A stretch of 18,335 nt of DNA, from NCBI GenBank assembly GCA_900539035.1, contig UQAU01000036.1, positions 1-18,335 of the forward strand, given 5' to 3'. The position numbers and the translations under genes are program-made. The stretch's first letter is position 1, and the number at the start of each line of letters is the position of its first letter. Shown one piece after another: positions 1 to 6,532 of this stretch. The stretch comes from an uncultured Collinsella sp. (lineage in GTDB: Bacteria > Actinomycetota > Coriobacteriia > Coriobacteriales > Coriobacteriaceae). The notes below the pieces were generated by a model. It was not told the origin of the DNA. It was given only the letters and a program-made list of their open reading frames with translations, and ran no database searches.

Positions 1-121
1 CGTCAAGGTGCTCGGCAATGGTGAGCTCACCAAGAAGTTCACGGTCAAGGTCGACAAGGTCAGCGCTTCTGCGCAGGCCAAGATCGAGGCCGCCGGCGGA
101 AAGGTCGAGCTGCCGTGCTAA
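1..121 (+). CDS. rplO: 50S ribosomal protein L15, C-terminal part
   Basis: Only the last 39 codons are in the window, ending at TAA 119-121. The visible peptide (VKVLGNGELTKKFTVK... ending GGKVELPC) matches the C-terminal beta region of L15, a protein of the large ribosomal subunit that binds 23S rRNA. The identity rests on this short tail and on its position immediately upstream of secY, the normal spc-operon neighbour. Its stop codon lies inside the first codons of secY (7-nt overlap), which suggests translational coupling. The 5' end is outside the window. Confidence 0.9.
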   Translation, partial: VKVLGNGELTKKFTVKVDKVSASAQAKIEAAGGKVELPC

Positions 122-1401
122 ATGGTCTTAAGAATGCTTTCCGCATCAAAGAACTGCGCGAAAAGATTCTTTTTACCATAGCTATGCTCGTCGTGTACCG
201 CATTGGTGCGCACGTTCCTGTGCCCGGCATTCCCTTCCAGGGGATGCTGGGCCTTTTCTCGACCGATAACAATTCGGTCGCCGCAGGTGCTATGGCCCTC
301 CTGAATCTTTTCTCTGGCGGCGCGTTGAGCTATGTGTCGGTGTTTTCGCTGGGCATCATGCCTTACATCACCAGCTCGATCATCCTCCAGATGCTCCAGG
401 CCGTCGTGCCTTCCCTGCATGAGCTTGCCCGCGAGGGCGAGGTCGGTCAGACCAAGATTACGCAGTATTCGCGTTACCTCACCCTGGCTCTGGCAATCCT
501 CAACTCCGTGGGTTACCTCTTCCTCTTTAAGAGCTTCGGCATCAGCTTTAATGGCGCCGGCGCTCCCGAGATCATCTTCGACCTCATGATCGTCGGCACG
601 CTCACCGCGGGCGCCATGCTGATCATGTGGATCGGTGAGCTCATCACCCAGCGCGGTATCGGCAATGGCATGTCGCTGATTATCTTTGCGAACATCATGG
701 CCGGTCTGCCGCAGGCTATCTTCTCCAGCACCGAGGGCAATGCCGGTGGCATCATCACCATGGTGATCATCTGCGCCATCATCCTGCTGGTTATCCCGCT
801 GATTGTTTTCCTTGAGCGCGGCCAGCGCCGCATCCCGGTCTCCTACGCCAAGCGCGTCGTGGGCCGTCGCATGATGGGTGGCCAGACCACCTACCTGCCC
901 ATCAAGGTCAACACCGCGGGTGTCGTGCCGATCATCTTCGCTTCGGCGCTGCTGTACTTCCCGGCTCAGATTGCCGTGTTCTTCCCCGGCATCGGCTGGA
1001 TTCAGGCAGTTGCCTCCGCGCTTTCGACCGGTTGGCTCAACTGGGTGCTTAACGTTGTCCTCATCGTGTTTTTCGCGTACTTCTACACCTCCATGGTGTT
1101 CAACCCCGATGATACGGCCGACAACCTTAAGAAGCAGGGCGGCTTTATTCCGGGCGTGCGTCCGGGTAGGGCTACCGCGGCCTACATCAAGAACGCGCTC
1201 AACAAGATTACGCTTCCCAGCGCTGTCTTTTTGGCGCTCATCGCCATCGTGCCTTCGATTATCTTCTCCTTCACGGGTAACCAGCTGATTCAGGCATTTG
1301 GCGGCACGTCCATCCTCATCATGGTCGGCGTCGTGCTCGACACGGTCGATAAGCTCGAAGGCCAGATCAAGATGTATGATTACGATGGATTCTTTAAATA
1401 G
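115..1401 (+). CDS. secY: SecY, protein translocase channel subunit
   Basis: This is the 428-residue, 10-helix membrane channel of the Sec translocon, which exports and inserts proteins with SecE, SecG and SecA. Visible signatures are the RGIGNGMSLIIFANI segment, the cytoplasmic loop NPDDTADNLKKQGGFIPGVRPG and the C-terminal YDYDGFFK, all typical of SecY. Hydrophobic helices are spread along the whole protein and the length is normal. The start is GTG at 115, overlapping the rplO stop; a nearby ATG at 122 is out of frame. Translation probably depends on ribosomes finishing rplO, because the upstream Shine-Dalgarno sequence (GGAAAGG) is weak and distant. adk follows after 18 nt, so the genes are co-transcribed. 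Confidence 0.97.
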   Translation: MLNGLKNAFRIKELREKILFTIAMLVVYRIGAHVPVPGIPFQGMLGLFSTDNNSVAAGAMALLNLFSGGALSYVSVFSLGIMPYITSSIILQMLQAVVPSLHELAREGEVGQTKITQYSRYLTLALAILNSVGYLFLFKSFGISFNGAGAPEIIFDLMIVGTLTAGAMLIMWIGELITQRGIGNGMSLIIFANIMAGLPQAIFSSTEGNAGGIITMVIICAIILLVIPLIVFLERGQRRIPVSYAKRVVGRRMMGGQTTYLPIKVNTAGVVPIIFASALLYFPAQIAVFFPGIGWIQAVASALSTGWLNWVLNVVLIVFFAYFYTSMVFNPDDTADNLKKQGGFIPGVRPGRATAAYIKNALNKITLPSAVFLALIAIVPSIIFSFTGNQLIQAFGGTSILIMVGVVLDTVDKLEGQIKMYDYDGFFK

Positions 1402-1419
1402 GCTAGAGGAGGATTGCTC

Positions 1420-2046
1420 ATGAACCTCGTATTGCTCGGAGCTCCGGGTGCCGGTAAGGGCACCGTCGCACAGGAGCTCGTCGCCGAGTTTGGCGTAGCC
1501 CACATTTCCACGGGCGACCTGCTGCGTGCTGCCGTCAAGGGTGGCACCGAGCTTGGTATTCAGGCTAAGAAGTACATGGACGCCGGCGAGCTCGTTCCCG
1601 ACCAGCTCGTGATCGACCTTGTCAAGGAGCGCCTTGCTGCCGATGACGCCCAGCAGGGCTTCATCCTCGACGGCTTCCCGCGCAACACCGCCCAGGCCGT
1701 GACGCTCGATTCCGAGCTCTCCGCCATGGGTCGCGAGATCGACTGCGCCCTTCTGGTCGATGTGGCCCCCGAGGTCATTATCGATCGTCTGTCTTCGCGT
1801 CGCACCTGCCGCGCCTGCGGTTACACCGGCACCGCTGCCGATGCTACCTGCCCCAAGTGTGGCGGCGAGATGTATCAGCGCGACGACGACAAGCCCGAGA
1901 CCATCAAGAACCGTCTCGACGTCTACGAGAAGTCCACGAGCCCGCTCGTCGACTACTATCGTGGCCAGGGTCTGCTCAAGTCGGTCAACGGTGACCAGGC
2001 TCGCGAGACCGTGTACGGGGATGTCAAAGAGGCTCTCGGTCTATGA
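1420..2046 (+). CDS. adk: Adenylate kinase (zinc-type LID)
   Basis: It catalyses ATP + AMP <-> 2 ADP in the cytosol and keeps adenylate pools balanced. The P-loop GAPGAGKGT is at residues 7-15, the AMP-binding STGDLLR follows near residue 30, and DGFPR lies near 84-88. The LID carries two CxxC pairs (C130/C133 and C144/C147), the zinc-binding form common in Gram-positive bacteria. Length is 208 aa, slightly short of the usual 210-220. ATG at 1420 is preferred over an in-frame TTG at 1414 because AGAGGAGGA lies 6 nt upstream of the ATG. The secY-adk-map arrangement is classical. The stop overlaps the map start as ATGA. Confidence 0.97.
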   Translation: MNLVLLGAPGAGKGTVAQELVAEFGVAHISTGDLLRAAVKGGTELGIQAKKYMDAGELVPDQLVIDLVKERLAADDAQQGFILDGFPRNTAQAVTLDSELSAMGREIDCALLVDVAPEVIIDRLSSRRTCRACGYTGTAADATCPKCGGEMYQRDDDKPETIKNRLDVYEKSTSPLVDYYRGQGLLKSVNGDQARETVYGDVKEALGL

Positions 2047-2831
2047 TCAAGATTAAGTCTGCAACGCAAATCGAGCAGATGAAGAAGGCAGGAGCGCTAT
2101 CTAAGATGGCGCTCCGCCACGTTGGAGCCATGGTGCGCCCCGGCGTTTCGACTTTTGAGCTCGATCAGCTCGCGGAGCAGATTATCCGCATGCATGGCGG
2201 CACCCCGGCCTTTAAGGGCTACGGCGGGTTCCCGGGGACCATTTGCGCATCGATCAACGATGCCGTGGTCCACGGTATTCCCAACCCCGACATGATCCTG
2301 CGCGATGGCGATATCATTTCCATCGATACGGGAGCCGTTGTCGACGGTTGGGTCGGCGATAACGCTTGGACGTTTTTCGTCGGCACCCCCACGCCCGAAG
2401 CCAAGGCTTTGTGCGAGGTCACGCGCGATTGCCTTAAGGCTGCCATCGAGCAGGCTGTTCCCGGTAACCATATCGGGGACGTCGGCTATGCCGTTCAGTC
2501 CCTCGCCGAGTCTCACGGTTACGGCGTGCTTCGCGATTACGTGGGGCATGGTATCGGCCGTGTGATGCACGAGGACCCCAACGTTCCAAATTATGGAAAG
2601 AAGGGGAGAGGCGTTCGCCTTCAGGCTGGTATGGTCATCGCCATCGAGCCGATGGTTACGATGGGTTCCAACCATGTGAGCACGGGCTCCGACGGTTGGA
2701 TCGTTACGACCAACGACCACCTGCCCGCCGCGCACTACGAGAACACCGTCGCCATTACCAATGACGGTCCGGTGATTCTCACCACGGATGCCCAAGGTGC
2801 TTGGTGTTCGCTCCAAGGCGGAGAAATGTAA
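2043..2831 (+). CDS. map: Methionine aminopeptidase, type I
   Basis: It removes the initiator methionine from nascent proteins. The five metal ligands of the pita-bread fold can be placed at D95 (SIDTG), D106 (VGDNAW), H169 (VGHGIG), E202 (AIEPM) and E233 (HYENT); H77 and H176 are the expected active-site histidines. The length, 262 aa without an N-terminal zinc-finger extension, fits type Ia enzymes. The start ATG overlaps the adk stop in an ATGA junction, so translation is coupled. The last two codons and the TAA lie inside the left outer arm of a 130-bp inverted repeat (2823-2952). The extreme C-terminus may therefore be supplied by that element. Confidence 0.96.
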   Translation: MIKIKSATQIEQMKKAGALSKMALRHVGAMVRPGVSTFELDQLAEQIIRMHGGTPAFKGYGGFPGTICASINDAVVHGIPNPDMILRDGDIISIDTGAVVDGWVGDNAWTFFVGTPTPEAKALCEVTRDCLKAAIEQAVPGNHIGDVGYAVQSLAESHGYGVLRDYVGHGIGRVMHEDPNVPNYGKKGRGVRLQAGMVIAIEPMVTMGSNHVSTGSDGWIVTTNDHLPAAHYENTVAITNDGPVILTTDAQGAWCSLQGGEM

Positions 2832-2952
2832 AAGTCGCCGCCCCCTGATGCCCAACCTCGCCTTTCAATTTCGAAGGCATGACCCCAAGGTCTATGCCTT
2901 CTCATTTTAAGGCGATCTTGGGCATCAGGGAACGGCTTTGTTTTTACATTTC
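2823..2952. repeat. Long imperfect inverted repeat / structured element, copy 1
   Basis: The outer arms are GAAATGTAAAA (2823-2833) and TTTTACATTTC (2942-2952), perfect over 11 nt. They enclose GCCG/CGGC (2837-2840 with 2933-2936) and then a long hairpin at 2843-2930. Its stems run 2843-2855/2918-2930, 2858-2864/2909-2915, 2867-2869/2904-2906 and 2873-2880/2894-2901, capped by GACC-ccaa-GGTC at 2881-2892. The core is homologous to 15016-15114. A-rich left and T-rich right flanks mean it could also act as a terminator for map in the + direction. It fills most of the map-infA gap. Confidence 0.8.
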
Positions 2953-2960
2953 AAATGTAA
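2944..2960. promoter_or_regulatory. 17-bp perfect palindrome, possible operator
   Basis: TTACATTTCAAATGTAA is an 8-bp perfect inverted repeat around a single C. It lies upstream of the putative infA promoter and overlaps the right outer arm of the preceding long repeat. The size and symmetry fit a dimeric repressor site, but I do not recognise a specific regulator, and it may simply be part of the element end. Confidence 0.35.
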
Positions 2961-2996
2961 CAAGTTCCACTTAGTTGTGGAGCCATTACGAAGTTA

Positions 2997-3025
2997 TTAC
3001 GATGCGTGCATACGTGTTGTAGAAT
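2997..3025 (+). promoter_or_regulatory. Putative promoter of the infA-alpha operon
   Basis: A -10-like TAGAAT (3020-3025) lies 17 bp after a weak -35-like TTACGA (2997-3002). The -10 matches the consensus at five of six bases and the -35 at three. The location, between the structured element behind map and infA, is where a new transcription start is expected. The predicted start near 3032 would give a leader of about 33 nt. Confidence 0.4.
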
Positions 3026-3064
3026 ACTCAATCGCTGTCGTTTTCTAGAGAAAGATGATTGCTT

Positions 3065-3283
3065 GTGAAGAAGGAAGACGCAATTGAGCTCGAGGGTACG
3101 GTAAAAGAGCCGCTGCCCAACGCCATGTTTAAGGTTGAGCTCGAGAACGGTCATTCGGTTCTGTGCAATATTTCTGGCAAGATCCGAATGAATTACATCC
3201 GTATTCTCCCCGGTGACAGGGTTGTCGTGGAGCTTTCCCCGTACGACCTGACCCGCGGCCGCATCACCTATCGCTATAAATAG
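3065..3283 (+). CDS. infA: Translation initiation factor IF-1
   Basis: This is the small OB-fold factor that binds the 30S A site during initiation. The 72 residues follow the family almost end to end: KKEDAIELEGTVKEPLPNAMFKVELENGH, ISGKIRMNYIRILPGD, and SPYDLTRGRITYRYK. GTG at 3065 gives exactly the usual 72-residue length. An in-frame TTG at 3059 would add two residues and sits closer (4 nt) to AGAGAAAG at 3047-3054, so the exact start is slightly uncertain. It is the first gene after the break in the spc/alpha cluster and probably heads the transcript running through rplQ. Confidence 0.96.
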   Translation: MKKEDAIELEGTVKEPLPNAMFKVELENGHSVLCNISGKIRMNYIRILPGDRVVVELSPYDLTRGRITYRYK

Positions 3284-3293
3284 CGGCACGCAT

Positions 3294-3346
3294 ACACGCT
3301 CTTTTCCGACTGCAGGCTTAGCTCAACCTACGGTCGGTTTGCGTGT
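3294..3346 (+). promoter_or_regulatory. Hairpin in the infA-rpmJ leader
   Basis: The stem 3306-3316/3327-3337 (CCGACTGCAGG against CCTACGGTCGG, one mismatch and one wobble, 10-nt loop) is flanked by ACACGC (3294-3299) and GCGTGT (3341-3346), which can extend it. Only three T follow, so it is not a clear terminator. The 147-nt gap is unusually long for this otherwise tight operon, so a regulatory leader for rpmJ-rpsM-rpsK-rpsD-rpoA-rplQ is possible. Confidence 0.45.
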
Positions 3347-3430
3347 GAAGACCAGCCATAGTTTTAAACGCCTGCGGCTGGGCGAGTAGATAGTAGGGAA
3401 GTAGTTTGAGCGCTACCGAAAGGAAGAACG

Positions 3431-3544
3431 ATGAAGGTACGTCCTTCGGTCAAGAAGATGTGCGATAAGTGCAAAATCATTAGGCGCCATGGCAAGGTCC
3501 TCGTCATTTGCGAGAACCCCCGTCATAAGCAGCGTCAGGGTTAA
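3431..3544 (+). CDS. rpmJ: 50S ribosomal protein L36
   Basis: This 37-residue gene, MKVRPSVKKMCDKCK...ENPRHKQRQG, is L36 of the large subunit. The zinc-ribbon ligands C11, C14, C27 and H32 are all present, so this is the zinc-binding (C+) form. ATG 3431 is preceded by GAAAGGAAG with suitable spacing. It sits between infA and rpsM, the standard order in Gram-positive bacteria. rpsM follows after 14 nt. Confidence 0.97.
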   Translation: MKVRPSVKKMCDKCKIIRRHGKVLVICENPRHKQRQG

Positions 3545-3558
3545 GAGAGGAGACTACG

Positions 3559-3933
3559 TTGGCCCGTATTAATGGTGTCGACCTCCCGCGTGAGAAGCGC
3601 GTTGAGATCGGTCTGACCTACATTTACGGCATCGGCCGCACCACTGCGACGAAGATCTGCGTCGAGTGCAACGTTAACGTGGATACGCGCGTTAAGGACC
3701 TCACCGAGGATGAGGTTAACGCCATCCGCGATTATATCGATAAGAACCAGATCATGGTTGAGGGCGACCTCCGCCGTGAGCGCAACCAGAACGTCAAGCG
3801 CCTTATGGACATCGGCTGCAATCGCGGCCTTCGTCACCGCAAGGGCCTCCCGGTCCGCGGCCAGCGCACCCACACTAACGCTCGTACCCGCAAGGGCCCG
3901 AAGCGTCAGATCGGTGCTAAGAAGAAGAAATAA
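3559..3933 (+). CDS. rpsM: 30S ribosomal protein S13
   Basis: S13 sits in the head of the small subunit and contacts the P-site tRNA and the central bridges. The 124 residues show the expected ARINGVDLPREKRVEIGLTYIYGIGR start, the helix-two-turn-helix region, and the basic C-terminal tail RGLRHRKGLPVRGQRTHTNARTRKGPKR. The start is TTG at 3559, 6 nt after GAGAGGAG (3545-3552); no ATG or GTG alternative preserves the conserved N-terminus. The stop overlaps the AAGGAG that serves rpsK. Confidence 0.97.
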   Translation: MARINGVDLPREKRVEIGLTYIYGIGRTTATKICVECNVNVDTRVKDLTEDEVNAIRDYIDKNQIMVEGDLRRERNQNVKRLMDIGCNRGLRHRKGLPVRGQRTHTNARTRKGPKRQIGAKKKK

Positions 3934-3947
3934 GGAGCGCTAGATAG

Positions 3948-4352
3948 ATGGCTACTGCTAAGAAGAACGTTCGCGCTGCCCGTCTGAAGCGCGCGGACCG
4001 TAAGAACATTTCCGTGGGCCAGGCTCACATTCGTTCTACGTTCAACAACACGATCGTTTCGATCACCGATCCCCAGGGCAACGTCATTTCCTGGAAGTCG
4101 GCTGGCCAGGTGGGCTTCAAGGGCTCCCGTAAGTCCACGCCGTTCGCTGCCCAGATGGCTGCCGAGGCTGCTGCCAAGCAGGCCATGGAGCACGGTATGA
4201 AGAAGGTTTCCGTCTTCGTCAAGGGCCCCGGCTCCGGTCGTGAGACCGCCATCCGCTCCCTCCAGGCTGCTGGCCTCGAGGTCTCGAGCATCCAGGACAA
4301 GACCCCCATTCCGCACAACGGCTGCCGCCCCAAGAAGCGTCGCCGCGTGTAA
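3948..4352 (+). CDS. rpsK: 30S ribosomal protein S11
   Basis: S11 forms part of the platform of the small subunit. The 134 residues contain the family core: GQAHIRSTFNNTIVSITDPQGNVISWKSAG, GFKGSRKSTPFAAQMAAE, VKGPGSGRETAIRSLQAAGLEV, and DKTPIPHNGCRPKKRRRV. ATG 3948 follows AAGGAG at 3932-3937 with a 10-nt gap. It is flanked by rpsM (14 nt) and rpsD (19 nt) in one operon. Confidence 0.97.
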   Translation: MATAKKNVRAARLKRADRKNISVGQAHIRSTFNNTIVSITDPQGNVISWKSAGQVGFKGSRKSTPFAAQMAAEAAAKQAMEHGMKKVSVFVKGPGSGRETAIRSLQAAGLEVSSIQDKTPIPHNGCRPKKRRRV

Positions 4353-4371
4353 CTGAAAGGATCGTATCAAT

Positions 4372-4968
4372 ATGGCAATCGACAGGACTCCTGTTCTTAA
4401 GCGCTGCCGTCAGCTCGGGATCGATCCCGCTGAGCTCGGTTACAGCAGCAAGAAGGAATCTATCCGTCAGCCCAAGCGCCGTCGCAAGGAATCTGAGTAC
4501 GGCATGCAGCTGCGCGAGAAGCAGAAGGTCAAGTTCATCTATGGCGTTCTGGAGAAGCAGTTCCACGGCTACTTCAACAAGGCCCGCAAGATGAACGGCG
4601 TCACCGGTGAGAACCTCATGATCATCCTTGAGTCTCGCCTCGACAACGTCGTCTTCCGTCTTGGCTTCGCCCGCACCCGCAAAGAGGCTCGTCAGTCCGT
4701 CCGTCACGGTCACTTCACCGTGAACGGCAAGCGCGTGGACATCCCGTCCTACCGCGTCAAGGCCGGCGACGTCGTCGCTGTCGGCGAGAAGTTCCGTGAC
4801 CTCCTCCCCATCAAGGAGGCCCTGATTTCCTCCGAGCGCTTTGAGGTCCCTGGCTGGCTCGAGGTCGATATCGAGAAGCTGTCTGGTAACGTGCTCGCTC
4901 TGCCGACGCGTGAGCAGATCAGCGGTGATATCAACGAGCAGCTCATCGTCGAGCTCTACTCTAAGTAG
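4372..4968 (+). CDS. rpsD: 30S ribosomal protein S4
   Basis: S4 is a primary 16S rRNA-binding assembly protein. The 198 residues contain the S4 N-terminal domain (KRRRKESEYGMQLREKQKVKFIYGVLEKQF near 36-65). The S4 RNA-binding domain follows, with SRLDNVVFRLGFARTRKEARQSVRHGHFTVNGKRV from about residue 88. The only cysteine in the N-terminal region is C12, so it is the zinc-free form. In enterobacteria S4 represses its own operon at a leader upstream of rpsM. Here the equivalent position could be the hairpin before rpmJ, which is inference. Start ATG 4372 follows GAAAGGAT. Confidence 0.97.
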   Translation: MAIDRTPVLKRCRQLGIDPAELGYSSKKESIRQPKRRRKESEYGMQLREKQKVKFIYGVLEKQFHGYFNKARKMNGVTGENLMIILESRLDNVVFRLGFARTRKEARQSVRHGHFTVNGKRVDIPSYRVKAGDVVAVGEKFRDLLPIKEALISSERFEVPGWLEVDIEKLSGNVLALPTREQISGDINEQLIVELYSK

Positions 4969-5000
4969 TCCATCCGGGCTGCTGAGGCTGGAGGTAATAC

Positions 5001-5942
5001 ATGTCAGAATTCATTAGGCCTCAGGTTCAGGTCGAAGAGATCAACGAGACGTCTGCTCGTGTCTCCGTCGAGCCGCTCGAGCGTGGCTACGGCGATACGC
5101 TGGGTAACTCCCTTCGTCGCGTTCTTCTGTCCTCGCTCGAGGGTGCCGCCGTCGAGGCTATTCAGATCGATGGTGCGCAGCACGAGTTCATGACCATCCC
5201 TAACATGGTCGAGGATGTCACCGACATCGTCCTGAATGTCAAGGGTCTTGTCTTCAGGGCTCTCGGCACGACCGACGAGGCGACCGCCACCATCTCGGTT
5301 GACGGCCCCTGCGAGGTCACCGGTGCGGACTTCTTTATTCCGTCCGAGTTTGAGCTGGTCAACCCCGAGCAGCACATTGCTACGCTCACCGAGGGTGGCC
5401 ATCTCACCATGAGCATGCGCATCGGCTATGGCCGCGGCTATGTTTCTGGCGAGGCCAACAAGCGCGACAACGATCCCATCGGTGTGATCCACGTCGACTC
5501 GCTGTACTCGCCGGTTTCCCGTTGCGCCAAGCTCGTTGAGGCTTGCCGTGTCGGTCAGCACACCGACTACGACCGCCTTGTCCTCGAGATCGAGACCAAC
5601 GGCTCCATCGCCCCGCGCGACGCCGTGGTCCAGGCTGCCAATATCATCAACCAGCATATGGCCGCCTTTATGAACCTTGCCGAGACCCCCGAGGTCGAGG
5701 AGGAGGCTTCGATCTTCGCTCCCGAGGTCACCAACGACAACGCCGAGCTGGACAAGCAGATCGAGGATCTGGATCTTTCCGTCCGTTCCTACAACTGCCT
5801 TAAGCGCGCCAGCATTCACTCGGTCCGTCAGCTCGTTGAGTTCTCGGAGAACGATCTGCTCAACATCCGTAACTTCGGTGTTAAGTCGATCGAGGAAGTG
5901 AAGGACAAGCTTGAGTCCATGGGCCTGAGCCTGAAGGCTTAA
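5001..5942 (+). CDS. rpoA: RNA polymerase alpha subunit
   Basis: This 313-residue subunit nucleates RNA polymerase assembly. The N-terminal domain (about 1-230) has the ERGYGDTLGNSLRRVLLSSLEGAAV segment used in dimerisation and beta contact. An acidic linker (EVEEEASIFAPEVTNDNAE) leads to the C-terminal domain from about residue 257 (LDLSVRSYNCLKRASI, then NIRNFGVKSIEEVKDKL). R262 and N265 correspond to the DNA-contacting R265 and N268 of E. coli. ATG 5001 follows GGAGGT at 4990-4995. The rpsD-rpoA-rplQ order is canonical. Confidence 0.98.
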   Translation: MSEFIRPQVQVEEINETSARVSVEPLERGYGDTLGNSLRRVLLSSLEGAAVEAIQIDGAQHEFMTIPNMVEDVTDIVLNVKGLVFRALGTTDEATATISVDGPCEVTGADFFIPSEFELVNPEQHIATLTEGGHLTMSMRIGYGRGYVSGEANKRDNDPIGVIHVDSLYSPVSRCAKLVEACRVGQHTDYDRLVLEIETNGSIAPRDAVVQAANIINQHMAAFMNLAETPEVEEEASIFAPEVTNDNAELDKQIEDLDLSVRSYNCLKRASIHSVRQLVEFSENDLLNIRNFGVKSIEEVKDKLESMGLSLKA

Positions 5943-5972
5943 TGCTTCGCATATTTGAGGAGAAACTAGACC

Positions 5973-6440
5973 ATGCGTCACAACGTTAAGAAGGGCCTGA
6001 AGCTCGGCACCGATGCGAGCCACACCAAGGCCATGAAGAAGAGCCTTGCTAAGGCCCTCTTCGAGAACGACCGCATCAAGACCACCGAGACCCGCGCTAA
6101 GGCGCTGCGTTCGGTCGTCGACCCGATCATCACCTGGGCTAAGAAGGGCGACCTGCACTCTCGTCGTCTGGCTATCGCCAAGCTCGGCGATAAGCAGCTC
6201 GTTGCCGAGATCTTCGACAAGGCTGCTCAGGGCATGTGGCAGGACCGCAACGGCGGTTACACCCGCATCATGAAGCTCGGTAACCGCAAGGGCGACAACG
6301 CTCCCATCGTTATCATGGAGCTCGTCACCGAGCCTTGCACGCCTAAGGCCAAGAAGGCTGCTCCGGCCCCCAAGAAGGCCGCTGCTCCCAAGAAGGTCGA
6401 GGCTGTCGAGGAGGCTCCTGCTGAGGAGACCGCTGAGTAG
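5973..6440 (+). CDS. rplQ: 50S ribosomal protein L17 with charged tail
   Basis: Residues 1-120 are an L17 core (MRHNVKKGLKLGTDASHTKAMKKSLAKALF, TTETRAKALRSVVDPIITWAKKGD, GGYTRIMKLGNRKGDNAPIVIMELV). L17 binds near the peptide exit tunnel. Residues 121-155 are a low-complexity Lys/Ala/Pro stretch turning acidic (KKAAPAPKKAAAPKK, then VEEAPAEETAE). Such tails occur in actinobacterial L17 and are probably disordered. ATG 5973 follows GAGGAG at 5956-5961. It is the last gene before a strong terminator, so it ends the alpha operon. Confidence 0.97.
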   Translation: MRHNVKKGLKLGTDASHTKAMKKSLAKALFENDRIKTTETRAKALRSVVDPIITWAKKGDLHSRRLAIAKLGDKQLVAEIFDKAAQGMWQDRNGGYTRIMKLGNRKGDNAPIVIMELVTEPCTPKAKKAAPAPKKAAAPKKVEAVEEAPAEETAE

Positions 6441-6466
6441 ACTTTCCGTCTGCATAGGCTATATTC

Positions 6467-6497
6467 GAGGGGTACGTTCGCGTACCCCTCTTTTTTT
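6467..6497 (+). terminator. Rho-independent terminator of the alpha operon
   Basis: A perfect 10-bp stem GAGGGGTACG / CGTACCCCTC (6467-6476 and 6481-6490) is closed by a UUCG tetraloop and followed by seven T (6491-6497). It lies 26 nt after the rplQ stop. Confidence 0.95.
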
Positions 6498-6532
6498 GTC
6501 GCGATACCGTTACTTGTTTGTTGGGAGCGCCA

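Noticed and set aside
118..1503. 461-codon open frame on the minus strand opposite secY and adk
   Set aside because: It mirrors strongly recognised genes and is low in plausible protein features (His/Asp-rich, no domains); it is a by-product of GC-rich codon use.
3310..3345. Stretch GCTTAGCTCAACC resembling a tRNA D-arm
   Set aside because: No acceptor, anticodon or T-arm can be built around it; the bases are better explained by the leader hairpin.
5004..6455. 483-codon open frame on the minus strand opposite rpoA and rplQ
   Set aside because: It is opposite two certain genes, is Leu/Asp/Val-rich without a recognisable domain, and has no ribosome binding site worth noting.
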